Source: Bacillota bacterium
GTDB lineage: Bacteria; Bacillota; Clostridia; Lachnospirales; Lachnospiraceae
Assembly (NCBI GenBank): GCA_023386815.1
Contig: JAEWIZ010000023.1
Location: 1-64,000 of the forward strand
Direction of reading: 5' to 3'
DNA length: 64,000 nt
The notes beneath the pieces were generated by a model, which had not been told where the DNA came from, searched no databases, and saw nothing but the letters and a program-made list of their open reading frames with translations. A program made the position numbers and the translations under genes. How positions within the stretch are numbered: position 1 is the stretch's first letter; each line of letters opens with the position of its first letter. Positions 8,332 to 16,717 of the stretch are shown piece by piece.

Positions 8332-9687
8332 TTATGACAATTCCATGTTTATTTGTTTTCTCGTTAAGTGGATATACCATATTGTTAATACAATACCCTT
8401 TAAAATACTCGTGATGCTGATTGCCCACCAAATTCCATCAAGGCCAAGACTTGTAGATGCTAAGATAATCGCTCCCGGAATCCGAAAAGCATTGAATACA
8501 ACACCTACAATAGATGGTGGCATGGTTCTGCCCAACCCATTAAACGCTCCTGCAGTTGTTATCTCGATGCACATAAACAGCTGTGAAAATGCTAATATCC
8601 GCAGATACTGAATTCCGTACTGTATTGCTTCCTCTTCTTGTATGAATATGGAGAATAAGGTTCTTGAACCAAAGAATAATAGTGCCGTTGCAAACACTCC
8701 GATGAAGGATACAATTACCATCCCGATTCGATATCCTCTGTTTACCCTCTCCCATTTCTGAGCGCCGTAATTCTGTCCGATAAAGGCACTCATTGCGGAC
8801 TGAAATCCTCCGGCAGTCATCCAGGAGATTGCTTCTATCTGAGACCCTACCTTCTGTACAGCGATCGGAGTAGGACCCCAAAATGCAATAATTCTTGCTA
8901 ATACCATTGCAATGATGGAAAAGAACCCACTCTGTAATGCTGCCGGCAATCCCAGCTTAACAATCCTTTGAAGATGCAGCAGATCTGGCTTATGTAATAA
9001 TTGAAGTTCCGAAAATATTTCCGGTGTCTTTCTTGCCTTTAGCACAAACACAAGCGTTGCTACTCCCTGAGAAATAATTGTAGCAACCGCTGCACCGGCT
9101 ACCTCTAATCTTGGGAAAGGCCCAATTCCCATGATTAACAACGGGTCCAGCAGCAAATTAGTGATCAGTCCAATTGAATTGATAAGGAAGGGGGTTTTGC
9201 TATCTCCATATCCATTGAAGATAGCAGTAAATATCGGATTTATAAAAAAGAATACAAAGCCACAGGATACGATAACCAGATATTCAATCGTGGCACGGAT
9301 AATCTCCTCCTCTCCCAGATTGAAAAAACTGATCAAACCTTTGCGGCAAATAATCATGACTAACCCATAAATAAGAGCAAGGACTACCCCCATCTGGATG
9401 CTGTGTTTTATATATTTTTTTACTTCCTTCATGTCTTTTTGACCTGTGGACTGCGCAACTCCCACCTCTGCTCCGATCTTTGGTATGAGTATAAATGCAT
9501 TCGCAAGCCAAGTAAAAAAACCGGCCGTACCAACCGCTGCTACCGCTCCGGTACCTATTCTGCCAACCCAAAGCATATCGATAAGGTTATAAGCCATTTG
9601 AACAAAGCTTGTCCCCATAATCGGAAGCGCTAACTTAAACAATGTTTTTGTTATACTACCTTCTGTTAAACTTACTGTCTTTTCCAC
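8332..9687 (-). CDS. MATE family efflux transporter
   Basis: A 451-aa polytopic inner-membrane protein of the MATE family, which exports drugs or metabolites by Na+ or H+ antiport. Diagnostic stretches are the N-terminal LFKLALPIMGTSFVQMAYNL and DMLWVGRIGTGAVAAVGTAG, and the second-half repeat AIAVQKVGSQIEAISWMT-like segment with GFQSAMSAFIGQNYGAQKW. About 12 transmembrane helices in two six-helix halves are evident. The start appears to be GTG, with GGAG about 11 nt before it. It is monocistronic by spacing. The substrate is not predictable. Confidence 0.93.
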   Translation of the reverse strand: MEKTVSLTEGSITKTLFKLALPIMGTSFVQMAYNLIDMLWVGRIGTGAVAAVGTAGFFTWLANAFILIPKIGAEVGVAQSTGQKDMKEVKKYIKHSIQMGVVLALIYGLVMIICRKGLISFFNLGEEEIIRATIEYLVIVSCGFVFFFINPIFTAIFNGYGDSKTPFLINSIGLITNLLLDPLLIMGIGPFPRLEVAGAAVATIISQGVATLVFVLKARKTPEIFSELQLLHKPDLLHLQRIVKLGLPAALQSGFFSIIAMVLARIIAFWGPTPIAVQKVGSQIEAISWMTAGGFQSAMSAFIGQNYGAQKWERVNRGYRIGMVIVSFIGVFATALLFFGSRTLFSIFIQEEEAIQYGIQYLRILAFSQLFMCIEITTAGAFNGLGRTMPPSIVGVVFNAFRIPGAIILASTSLGLDGIWWAISITSILKGIVLTIWYIHLTRKQINMELS

Positions 9688-9890
9688 TTTGTTTTTATCT
9701 CCTGTTCCTTAACGAAGCAATTCATTAATCTATATCCATAAATATGCATATCTGTAATTCATGGTTGATAAAAAATTTCTGTAGATAAATTCGAATGAAT
9801 ATACCCACAGATCATGAAACGCATTAATCGTAAATTAATCTATATAATCGGAGCATAAATAATTCTTTCAATAAATCAAAATTTATCATT

Positions 9891-10034
9891 TCAGAAAAAT
9901 CTTTCTCTATTATATATTCTTATTAGATTAACTACAACTCCTATTAAGAAAATATAGCTAAAACAAAATAGCAGATAGCCAATTTCCATATGCCTACCAT
10001 CCGGTAATCCGATAATTTTTGAATCTATAGACAT
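9891..10034 (-). CDS. 47-aa translationally coupled membrane peptide resembling the C-terminus of the upstream serine hydrolase
   Basis: The ATG overlaps the TGA of the serine hydrolase gene as TGATG, a classical coupling arrangement. The 47-residue product has one hydrophobic segment. Its second half, IFLIGVVVNLIRIYNRERFF, matches the upstream protein's own ending, IFLIGVVITVIRIFYRGRLN, at both protein and DNA level. It is most simply the remaining 3' end of a tandemly duplicated hydrolase gene. The intact frame and start overlap leave open that it is translated as a small membrane protein. No independent ribosome binding site is evident. Confidence 0.5.
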   Translation of the reverse strand: MSIDSKIIGLPDGRHMEIGYLLFCFSYIFLIGVVVNLIRIYNRERFF

Positions 10035-11476
10035 CAATTTAATCTTCCTCTATAAAATATTCTTATGACTGTTATTACAACTCCAATTAAGAAGATTACA
10101 GATAAAAACAACATGGTAGCTGGCCAAATACCAAAAGCATCTTTGATCGTAGAACTATTATTTTGCAGGTTAGGAACAATAAAAAATAACCATCCAATCA
10201 ACAAGATCGGGATTGCCTGAGGTAATAAACGAAGATAATATCTCCATGTAGGGTGTTGTTTCCTTTTATTCGACCACTCTTTACTACGCGATATTCCTTT
10301 GATACCTAATATTGCGTATAATAGTGTTATGAAGCCTATGGCAAAATCTAACAATGTAGATATTGGTGCCTTTAATTCAGGTACTTGTCCCTCGGTTAAC
10401 TGTATAATACCCGAACTAATTTCATATGAGTGTTCTATCGTAGTTGTAAAGCTATTCAATAATACAGCTACTGCATATCCACTGGAAGGTATTATGTCTT
10501 GTTGTGCTTGGATAGTAGATAATGCCCCACTATGAGAAACACGCGCCGGTTTAACATTAGGAGAACTTAGAGACCAGCCAAGACCATATCGTGAACTTCC
10601 TGGTTGAGGTGAATAGGATTCCTCCAATAATGATTTTGATAATAAACTTTCGTCCTTCTCGTTTCTTCCCTCGTTCGTGTGCATGGAGAGCCATTTTCCC
10701 ATATCAGCAGCTGTTGTTATTATACCTCCGGCACCTGCATACATTTGCTCAAGCTCCGTCCAAGGAAGTGCAGTACCATATGCTGTTACAAAGCCCTGAG
10801 ATAAACCTTCTACATGGTCACCAGTGTTTATCGCTGATATGGTATCCTCCATTCCTAGTGGAATAAATATATTTTGCTTAAGATATAGTGGGAATTCCAT
10901 ACCGCATATTACTTCTATCAATCGCGCCAAGATCCAATAATTAGGATTACTATACCTATAATTATCTCCCGGATTCCACATTAGTTTCCAGTCCCGTAAG
11001 CGGCTTATACCTGTTTTTAAGCTATTTGCAGGTGGTATAATCGTCGGATTCGGAATCCCTGAGGTATGACTTAGCAGGTGCCTTATTGTAACCTTTTGCA
11101 ACCTAACATCATCCATGGTAAGTTCCGGTAAATACTTAATTACTGGATCGTCCAGCTTGATTTTTCCTTCATCAACCAGCTGTAATACAGAAAAAGCAGT
11201 GAAGGATTTGGAAGCAGAACCAATCCGCATTAATGACTTTTCTGTTAATGGTTTCCCTTCCGCATCATGACCATAACCTTTTTCATATACCACCTTACCA
11301 TCTTTTACGATTACAATTGTAGCACCGGGAAGTCCATTGCGTTCCAAATAGCTGATCACAAATTTATCTATAGCATCACTTTCAATGATTGTATCGGCAC
11401 TAACCATTAACGGTTTAATAACCAGTGATACGATGAACACAAGTAACATAATATTAAATAGTAATTTCTTTTTCAT
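10034..11476 (-). CDS. Serine hydrolase, beta-lactamase/penicillin-binding-protein class C fold, membrane-anchored
   Basis: A 480-aa exported enzyme. Residues 1-28 form a signal peptide or anchor (KKKLLFNIMLLVFIVSLVI). The catalytic domain (about 35-355) has the SxxK nucleophile motif in GSASKSFTAF near residue 93, the Tyr motif in RYSNPNYW near 173 and a late HSG triad in VSHSGALST near 328. Three or so transmembrane helices close the protein (about 370-475). Such proteins act on peptidoglycan peptides, D-amino-acid substrates or esters, or are inactive homologues; lantibiotic- and bacitracin-linked copies are common in Firmicutes. GGAGAG stands about 11 nt before the ATG. The stop codon overlaps the start of the 47-aa frame. 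Confidence 0.9.
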   Translation of the reverse strand: MKKKLLFNIMLLVFIVSLVIKPLMVSADTIIESDAIDKFVISYLERNGLPGATIVIVKDGKVVYEKGYGHDAEGKPLTEKSLMRIGSASKSFTAFSVLQLVDEGKIKLDDPVIKYLPELTMDDVRLQKVTIRHLLSHTSGIPNPTIIPPANSLKTGISRLRDWKLMWNPGDNYRYSNPNYWILARLIEVICGMEFPLYLKQNIFIPLGMEDTISAINTGDHVEGLSQGFVTAYGTALPWTELEQMYAGAGGIITTAADMGKWLSMHTNEGRNEKDESLLSKSLLEESYSPQPGSSRYGLGWSLSSPNVKPARVSHSGALSTIQAQQDIIPSSGYAVAVLLNSFTTTIEHSYEISSGIIQLTEGQVPELKAPISTLLDFAIGFITLLYAILGIKGISRSKEWSNKRKQHPTWRYYLRLLPQAIPILLIGWLFFIVPNLQNNSSTIKDAFGIWPATMLFLSVIFLIGVVITVIRIFYRGRLN

Positions 11477-11732
11477 TTAAGTCCAAACTCTCCTCTACTT
11501 TGATTAATGACCTTATTATATCCTATAGGGCTTAAAAAATAGTAAATTAAGTTTAAAGAAAGTATAAAGTTACATAGTACCGATCAAAAACATCCGATAT
11601 CAATACTACTGTTTCTACTTGGCACATAGGATCAACCTGACTCTGGTCAGTATTTTCCGTTTTGTCATAATTGCTATGGGAATTTATATCCGGTGTGACG
11701 GTAGATATAAAGAAATTAGTTTAAAACGAACG
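11477..11732. other. Intergenic region upstream of the serine hydrolase
   Basis: About 255 bp, presumably with the serine hydrolase promoter near its left end. A minus-strand open stretch here has no recognisable family and no clear start. A short hairpin CTGAC/GTCAG lies near 11638-11652. No gene is called. Confidence 0.4.
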
Positions 11733-11765
11733 AGGAACTCTACGAAACAACACCGTAGAGTTCCT
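11733..11765 (-). terminator. Hairpin terminator after the toroid gene
   Basis: AGGAACTCTACG and CGTAGAGTTCCT form a perfect 12-bp stem with a 9-nt loop. On the minus strand it is followed by CGTTTTAA, a weak T-tract. It is placed to end the minus-strand transcript of the squalene-cyclase-like gene. Confidence 0.6.
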
Positions 11766-11807
11766 TGATTATCAAAAATGGTATTCAATTTCTATCACAT
11801 AAGTATT

Positions 11808-11843
11808 GGTTATATATTTCTATATCTGACCGCCAAACACTTC
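11808..11843 (-). pseudogene. Remnant of a second DUF1456 gene 3' end
   Basis: Positions 11808-11838 match 6253-6283 with a single mismatch. On the minus strand the frame reads EKCLAVRYRNI-stop, against FLKGLAVRYRNI-stop at the end of the intact DUF1456 gene. Upstream sequence does not match, so only the terminal codons and a few 3' bases survive. An 8-bp hairpin (AAGCGACA/TGTCGCTT, 11854-11876) adjoins it. Confidence 0.55.
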
Positions 11844-11912
11844 TCGTGTCCTGAAGCGACAATAATGATGTCGCTTGAGCTATTGTAAAGTTAGGAACTT
11901 AAAGTAATATCT

Positions 11913-12764
11913 TTAATTACAGACTATCCCGTTTTTGTTAAGATTTTTTAATATTTCATGATAACGTATTGTTGCCATTGCACTTGGTTCACCTTTTTTA
12001 CAGAAAGAAAACTTGGCCAATTTCGGAACAACACGCTCAACAACAATCTGTCCATCCACCATCTTAGATTCCAGCGCTTTCAAGGCTTCCAGAAACCTCT
12101 TATCCTCCTTTGCACGGTTATAAAATGATAAGACATATACATAAATAAAAAGATTGTAGTTGCGGAAGGGATATTCGACCTGCATAAACAGTGTTCCCAT
12201 TCCATAGTGGCATGGGCCAATCGGTTTCCGGATTGTCCAATGCTCGAGCAAGAAATCTACAGCTTTATCAAGTGCTGGTTCTTTGTTAAGATAGTCACTA
12301 AAACGGAATGTATTCAAGACAGTAAGTGTTGGTAAAGGATTTGAATAATCAGTTTCTGGACCTCTGCCAAAGCTAAACTTGTTGCAACGCCAGCCGCCAT
12401 CGATATATTGTGTATTTAAAAGGTGTTGGAAAGTTTTTTGCAGTCTGGCATCGTAGGTATAACCCATGTTGCAAAGCACATTGGCCGCATTGGCAGTATG
12501 GCATGGGTATATTGAACCTTGCGGGTACACTTTAAAACTTCCATCTTCCATCCATACACTGAATATTATATTAGCGCATTCCTTAAGTAAAGGCTCGGTG
12601 TTTTCCATGCCTAATTCCAACAGATACAGAATACTGTCCATCATGGAGAAAGGCGATCCTTTTATTAGTCGTTTGTCAGGTGTAGTCCAATAGTCTGAGC
12701 CATTATCATACCTGTGCGACAATATTGCCTCAACATCTGATATATATTTCTTCTCTATAACCAT
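11913..12764 (-). CDS. Prenyltransferase/squalene-oxidase repeat protein
   Basis: A soluble alpha-alpha toroid protein related to squalene/terpene cyclases and prenyltransferase beta subunits. Repeats of the type W-x-x-DG-S/W are visible: VWMEDGSFKVYPQGS, then NTQYIDGGWRCNKFSFGRGP, with helix pairs between them. It is about 283 aa, much shorter than true squalene cyclases (600-700 aa), and the DxDD catalytic motif is not present, so cyclase activity is unlikely. Several Cys and His residues (PCHTAN, GPCHYGMG) could bind metal. The ATG 9 nt inside the longest frame is preferred because GAGG lies 8 nt before it. Function unknown. Confidence 0.7.
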   Translation of the reverse strand: MVIEKKYISDVEAILSHRYDNGSDYWTTPDKRLIKGSPFSMMDSILYLLELGMENTEPLLKECANIIFSVWMEDGSFKVYPQGSIYPCHTANAANVLCNMGYTYDARLQKTFQHLLNTQYIDGGWRCNKFSFGRGPETDYSNPLPTLTVLNTFRFSDYLNKEPALDKAVDFLLEHWTIRKPIGPCHYGMGTLFMQVEYPFRNYNLFIYVYVLSFYNRAKEDKRFLEALKALESKMVDGQIVVERVVPKLAKFSFCKKGEPSAMATIRYHEILKNLNKNGIVCN

Positions 12765-12832
12765 TCCTTTCACCTCATATCTTCATTTTTAACACATTCT
12801 ACTAACAGGTACCGTCAGTGAGAATACAAAAT

Positions 12833-13327
12833 CTATTCAGGCCATGTATTAAGATTAACTTCTTTAATAAAAATAAACCCCAAATACTTGTACTTTATCT
12901 TCACAACCTCTATATCTTCTTCGTTCTGAATTCTTATTCCATAGTTAATTGGAGTTGTAAGTGTTTTGACAGCTTCCTGGAATTCTTTTGGTGATAATTG
13001 AGGATGAATTGGCGCTTCGTTAATATTAATAAACTTTGCTAATGGATCGTCGTCAATTCCACCGGCAACTAAATGTGCTGAATAGCTAATAACCAGTTGC
13101 GCTTTCATAGGTGCTTTATTATTTACTAGAACTTCCTGTATAATAATATCATATTGCCCATTATTAATAATCGAAATATCAACTTGTTTTTTTGCATTGT
13201 TATATTCCGAGAAACCATCTATCATTAAGGGTTTTTGCTTCAGATAAAGAGAAAAAAGGAGCCCTAACCCTAATAAAGTTATTATAAATAGTGAAATTAA
13301 TATTCTTTTCTTTAATATAGTTATCAC
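12833..13327 (-). CDS. Membrane-anchored protein of unknown function
   Basis: I do not recognise a family. The 164-aa product opens with a basic stretch and one hydrophobic helix (ILISLFIITLLGLGLLFSLY), giving an N-in, C-out anchor or uncleaved signal. A hydrophilic, beta-rich extracytoplasmic domain of about 130 residues follows, with IQEVLVNNKAPMKAQLVIS and a C-terminal EVNLNTWPE. No cysteines suggest a lipobox. The start seems to be GTG with AAGGA just before it. It lies 68 bp from the toroid gene on the same strand and may be cotranscribed with it. Confidence 0.6.
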   Translation of the reverse strand: MITILKKRILISLFIITLLGLGLLFSLYLKQKPLMIDGFSEYNNAKKQVDISIINNGQYDIIIQEVLVNNKAPMKAQLVISYSAHLVAGGIDDDPLAKFININEAPIHPQLSPKEFQEAVKTLTTPINYGIRIQNEEDIEVVKIKYKYLGFIFIKEVNLNTWPE

Positions 13328-13867
13328 TTCTTCCTTTATATATAATAAACATCTTTTATATATCTACTGCTTCTTCATACTCATTAGTACCTAGTAATAG
13401 GAAATTTAGTGGACTTTTAATAATCTGCTACAATTGAATTTGATTTACTAGCATTTCCTTGAAAATAACACTACCGTCTCCCACATGCCTTGAGTAGACA
13501 AAAATGATGTCATGAAGGCCCACTGGTTTCTTTGTGGAGGGTTATTTTTCTCGAAGACGGCTTACTGAGATCCGCTTTTAAAACCCAGAAACTAATCTAC
13601 TCTTTTGGGATCAAAAGAGCATCAAGTTTGTCCAGCATACTAATTATGTGGACACCGGAACCATGTAGCTTTTATAGATTTTTATCTACCATAATAATAA
13701 CATAGTTTCTAGCTTATACAAACTTATTTTATAAATAGTTTATCGATGATCTTACCCTTATATAAGACGATAACTTTCCTTCTCCTACTCCTCAATTGTG
13801 CACTTATAATCTAGTTATCCAACAACTTAATAAAATGTGTAATTTTATATATCATTTCAAGATAAAA
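13328..13867. other. 540-bp intergenic region with a possible structured element
   Basis: No gene is supported on either strand. Nested complementary segments occur around 13461-13560: GAAAATAAC with GTTATTTTT, CCACA with TGTGG, and GCCTT with AAGGC, and an alternative pairing CCGTCT/AGACGG also exists. This could be a structured RNA, a decayed mobile element or chance pairing. Confidence 0.3.
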
Positions 13868-13899
13868 GCAGAGAATATAGACAACTCTACATTCTCTGC
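13868..13899 (-). terminator. Rho-independent terminator of the sugar ABC/GH3 operon
   Basis: GCAGAGAATATAG pairs with CTACATTCTCTGC around a short loop. On the minus strand TTTTATCTT follows. It lies 10 bp after the GH3 stop codon. Confidence 0.85.
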
Positions 13900-13908
13900 T
13901 AAATGATA

Positions 13909-15624
13909 TTATGATAAATGTGCATCCCAGAAACCACAGAATGCATCTACAGGACTAACCCCCTTGAACTCGCTTCTTCCTGTGAGCTTCTCTACTAATG
14001 CATCTAAGATATTATCTGTTGAACCATATGTGTTGATGTAGGTACGAACTCTTGGAACATCAGCTAAGTGATATGGATTCTCAAGGGAGATAAATACATT
14101 TGGCATATCATCCACATATGCTAAACAATCAGCTCCCATTGGCTGAGCCCACTCAATACGAACTACCGTCTGGTTAGACTTTGTTACATAGTTTGCTACA
14201 TAAATGATTAAGTCATAGTTTTCGATAATGTCTGACATTGGAGCCTCAAGTCCCTCAAATCCAGGCAATGGCTCCCATACTGTTACATGAAAGCCTTCAT
14301 TTTCCATACGCGTAGCAAAAGCTCCCACTCTTGTTGCTGCACCAAAAGCTAAGTCTGTTCCGCCAGACTCTTTTGGATAAACAAGTACTCTCTTGTACCT
14401 GTCTGGAGTAATTGGGAATACACCCTCTTCTTCCTTTACAAGAGTAATTGACTGATCAGCAACTTCCTTAGATACCTTGTCATGATCTTCGCAGTTTACT
14501 ACTTCATTTGCCCTTTCTTTTGATGGATAAATAGCTCCACTTACCTGCTTCTCTGGAAGTCTAAGAGCTGCCTTAAGAGCTAGAATACGCACGATACATT
14601 CCTCAACACGCTCAGCAGAGATTTCTCCGCTTTCGATGGCATCACGAATATATCCAAGATCCTCTTCCATATTCTTAGCAAAAAGAATCATATCACATCC
14701 AGCATTGATTGCTGCTGGAAGTCCCTTCCGACGAGGAAGTGGCGTTGTCATTCCTGCCATTGCTGAGGAATCAGTAATGATTGTTCCATTGAATCCAAGT
14801 TCTCCACGAAGAAGTCCTGTAAGAAGTTCATAAGACATAGATCCAGGTAGTATGTCCTTATCCTCTAACTCTGGATTAAGCATCTTAGACCAAGCCGGCT
14901 GCATGATATGTCCCGCCATTACTGTAAGGGCACCTGCGGCAATACTTGTCTTATATACTTTTCCATAGGTATTCATCCATTCCTCTGCTGATAGAGAGTT
15001 AACAGATGTCATCAGATGCTGATCTCTTTCATCAACACCGTCTCCTGGGAAGTGCTTAATTGATGCGGCTACACCATGCTTCTGTACCTCAGTTACATAT
15101 GCAGCTCCCATCTTTGCTACCATCTCGGGGTTTGAACCATAAGTTCTTGTATTAGTAATCGGATTTCTCCAGTTGTAATCAATATCAATAACTGGTGCAA
15201 AAGCCCAGTTCATTCCAAGAGCATCAGCTTCCTCTCCAACGATTCTACCAAGCTCTGTTGCATAATGAACATCCTCTGTAGCAGCGATCGCCATCTGGCA
15301 TCCTACATGTGTACCATTCTCAGAACAAGTATTCATACCTGCTTCCATATTTCCAGCCACAAATACTGGAATCTTTGAGTTCTTCTGCATGAAATTAGCA
15401 AGGTTTACTACTGCTTCGTTTGGCATTGCACGGCACATAAGTCCACCGAACTCTCCAGCAGCGATACCTGCAAGATATCCCTCGTTGTCCGTATAGGCAA
15501 TCGTACAGAACATCTGACGTATCTTCTGCTCCATTGTCATACCAGCCTTTGTATCCATAACCCATTTCATCTGTTCATCATTAAGATTGTATGGGGCTTT
15601 TTTCATAATCTCATTAAAATTCAT
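13909..15624 (-). CDS. Glycoside hydrolase family 3 protein (beta-N-acetylhexosaminidase/beta-glucosidase-like)
   Basis: A 571-aa cytoplasmic enzyme (no signal peptide) that should cleave a beta-glycoside taken in by the adjoining transporter. The GH3 N-terminal domain shows KHFPGDGVDERDQHLMTS near residues 188-205, which resembles NagZ-type enzymes with the KHFPGHG-like His/Asp loop. The nucleophile region is FNGTIITDSSAMAGM near residue 285 (Asp in ITDS). A C-terminal alpha/beta sandwich domain follows, as in longer GH3 enzymes. GGAGAAAAG precedes the ATG. It is the last gene of the operon. N-acetylglucosaminidase activity is an inference; a beta-glucosidase or xylosidase remains possible. 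Confidence 0.88.
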   Translation of the reverse strand: MNFNEIMKKAPYNLNDEQMKWVMDTKAGMTMEQKIRQMFCTIAYTDNEGYLAGIAAGEFGGLMCRAMPNEAVVNLANFMQKNSKIPVFVAGNMEAGMNTCSENGTHVGCQMAIAATEDVHYATELGRIVGEEADALGMNWAFAPVIDIDYNWRNPITNTRTYGSNPEMVAKMGAAYVTEVQKHGVAASIKHFPGDGVDERDQHLMTSVNSLSAEEWMNTYGKVYKTSIAAGALTVMAGHIMQPAWSKMLNPELEDKDILPGSMSYELLTGLLRGELGFNGTIITDSSAMAGMTTPLPRRKGLPAAINAGCDMILFAKNMEEDLGYIRDAIESGEISAERVEECIVRILALKAALRLPEKQVSGAIYPSKERANEVVNCEDHDKVSKEVADQSITLVKEEEGVFPITPDRYKRVLVYPKESGGTDLAFGAATRVGAFATRMENEGFHVTVWEPLPGFEGLEAPMSDIIENYDLIIYVANYVTKSNQTVVRIEWAQPMGADCLAYVDDMPNVFISLENPYHLADVPRVRTYINTYGSTDNILDALVEKLTGRSEFKGVSPVDAFCGFWDAHLS

Positions 15625-15633
15625 TCTTTTCTC

Positions 15634-16632
15634 CTATTCTGCCGCTGCCATTCTTGCTTTCTTCGACTTTGCAGCTTTCATACGTGGCCACTGTGCAGTG
15701 ATTGCATAAAATAACAGCATGAATGTTCCAACAATAATCTGCTGCCATCCACCTGAACCATATCCGATGCAGCTTAGTCCGTAGTTTAAAATCTCCATAG
15801 CAAAAGCAGCTACTACTACACCTACCGCATCAACACTTGCCATACCTACAAATATGCCCATATATGCTGGAATGATATTCGAGAATAATGTGTTGGCTGT
15901 TGACAGACCTGCTTGTGGCGAAACAGAATTCTTTGACCCGTGAATCGCTGCCGCACATCCTAAAAGGATTCCACATATAATAAATGTTTGAACAACATTT
16001 TTCTTTTCGTTAATACCAATGTTTACTGCTGCCTGCTGATTGTTGGCAAGAAGCTTTGAGCGCTTTCCTGCAACAGTAAAGTATGAGTAAACAATAAATA
16101 CTACAAGAGCAATTCCGAGTACGATAAAGATGTAAGGCATTCTGCCAAAAATAGTAAGCTTAGTATTACTCATCATACTGAGACCACTTGCATCAAAAAT
16201 CAGATATGTAATTGATTCATATAATAATGCTACCCCAATGGTACAAATCATAATTGGAAGTCGTCCATAAATGTAAATCAAGCTTGTAATAATACAAAGT
16301 ACTACTGCTGCAACAATTGCAAGAAGCAAGTAAACGACAGCTCCTAGGTGATTATTAATTACGACATTACCTGCAATAATTGCTGATAGAACCATGACAG
16401 CTCCACCTGAGAAATCAAATCTACCGTTCTTTACCTGTAACCAAATCGCAAGGGCAGCTACCGCTGTACTTGATGTATTTACAAGAACGGTTCGCCACAT
16501 ATCCATAGAGAACCCATAATATGTAACTCCCTTACCTCTTGCCAGAATAAACATCAAGGTAAAGACGATTATCGGAAATAACATCGTAAGGAAAAATCTT
16601 TTAATAAAATTAAGTGCCTTATTTGTTTTCAT
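15634..16632 (-). CDS. Sugar ABC transporter permease (RbsC/YjfF family), second permease
   Basis: A polytopic membrane protein of about 332 aa from the BPD_transp_2 family that forms half of a carbohydrate importer channel. Eight to ten hydrophobic helices are seen, and the family's GxNxxAAxxxGI-type motif appears as NNQQAAVNIGINEKKN, followed by ICGILLGCAAAIHGSK. The start was set at the ATG giving MKTNKA because GGAG lies 8 nt before it and the 24 residues upstream (a hydrophilic Cys-containing stretch) do not fit a permease N-terminus. It is separated from the other permease gene by the binding protein gene, so the two are likely a heterodimer. Confidence 0.88.
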   Translation of the reverse strand: MKTNKALNFIKRFFLTMLFPIIVFTLMFILARGKGVTYYGFSMDMWRTVLVNTSSTAVAALAIWLQVKNGRFDFSGGAVMVLSAIIAGNVVINNHLGAVVYLLLAIVAAVVLCIITSLIYIYGRLPIMICTIGVALLYESITYLIFDASGLSMMSNTKLTIFGRMPYIFIVLGIALVVFIVYSYFTVAGKRSKLLANNQQAAVNIGINEKKNVVQTFIICGILLGCAAAIHGSKNSVSPQAGLSTANTLFSNIIPAYMGIFVGMASVDAVGVVVAAFAMEILNYGLSCIGYGSGGWQQIIVGTFMLLFYAITAQWPRMKAAKSKKARMAAAE

Positions 16633-16717
16633 AATAGCTGCTCCATTAATCATTTTTAGTTTGCAGAAGCATCGCCTTGGCAATGCCTCTGCATTTTCTT
16701 TCAACTTTCATTGTTAA

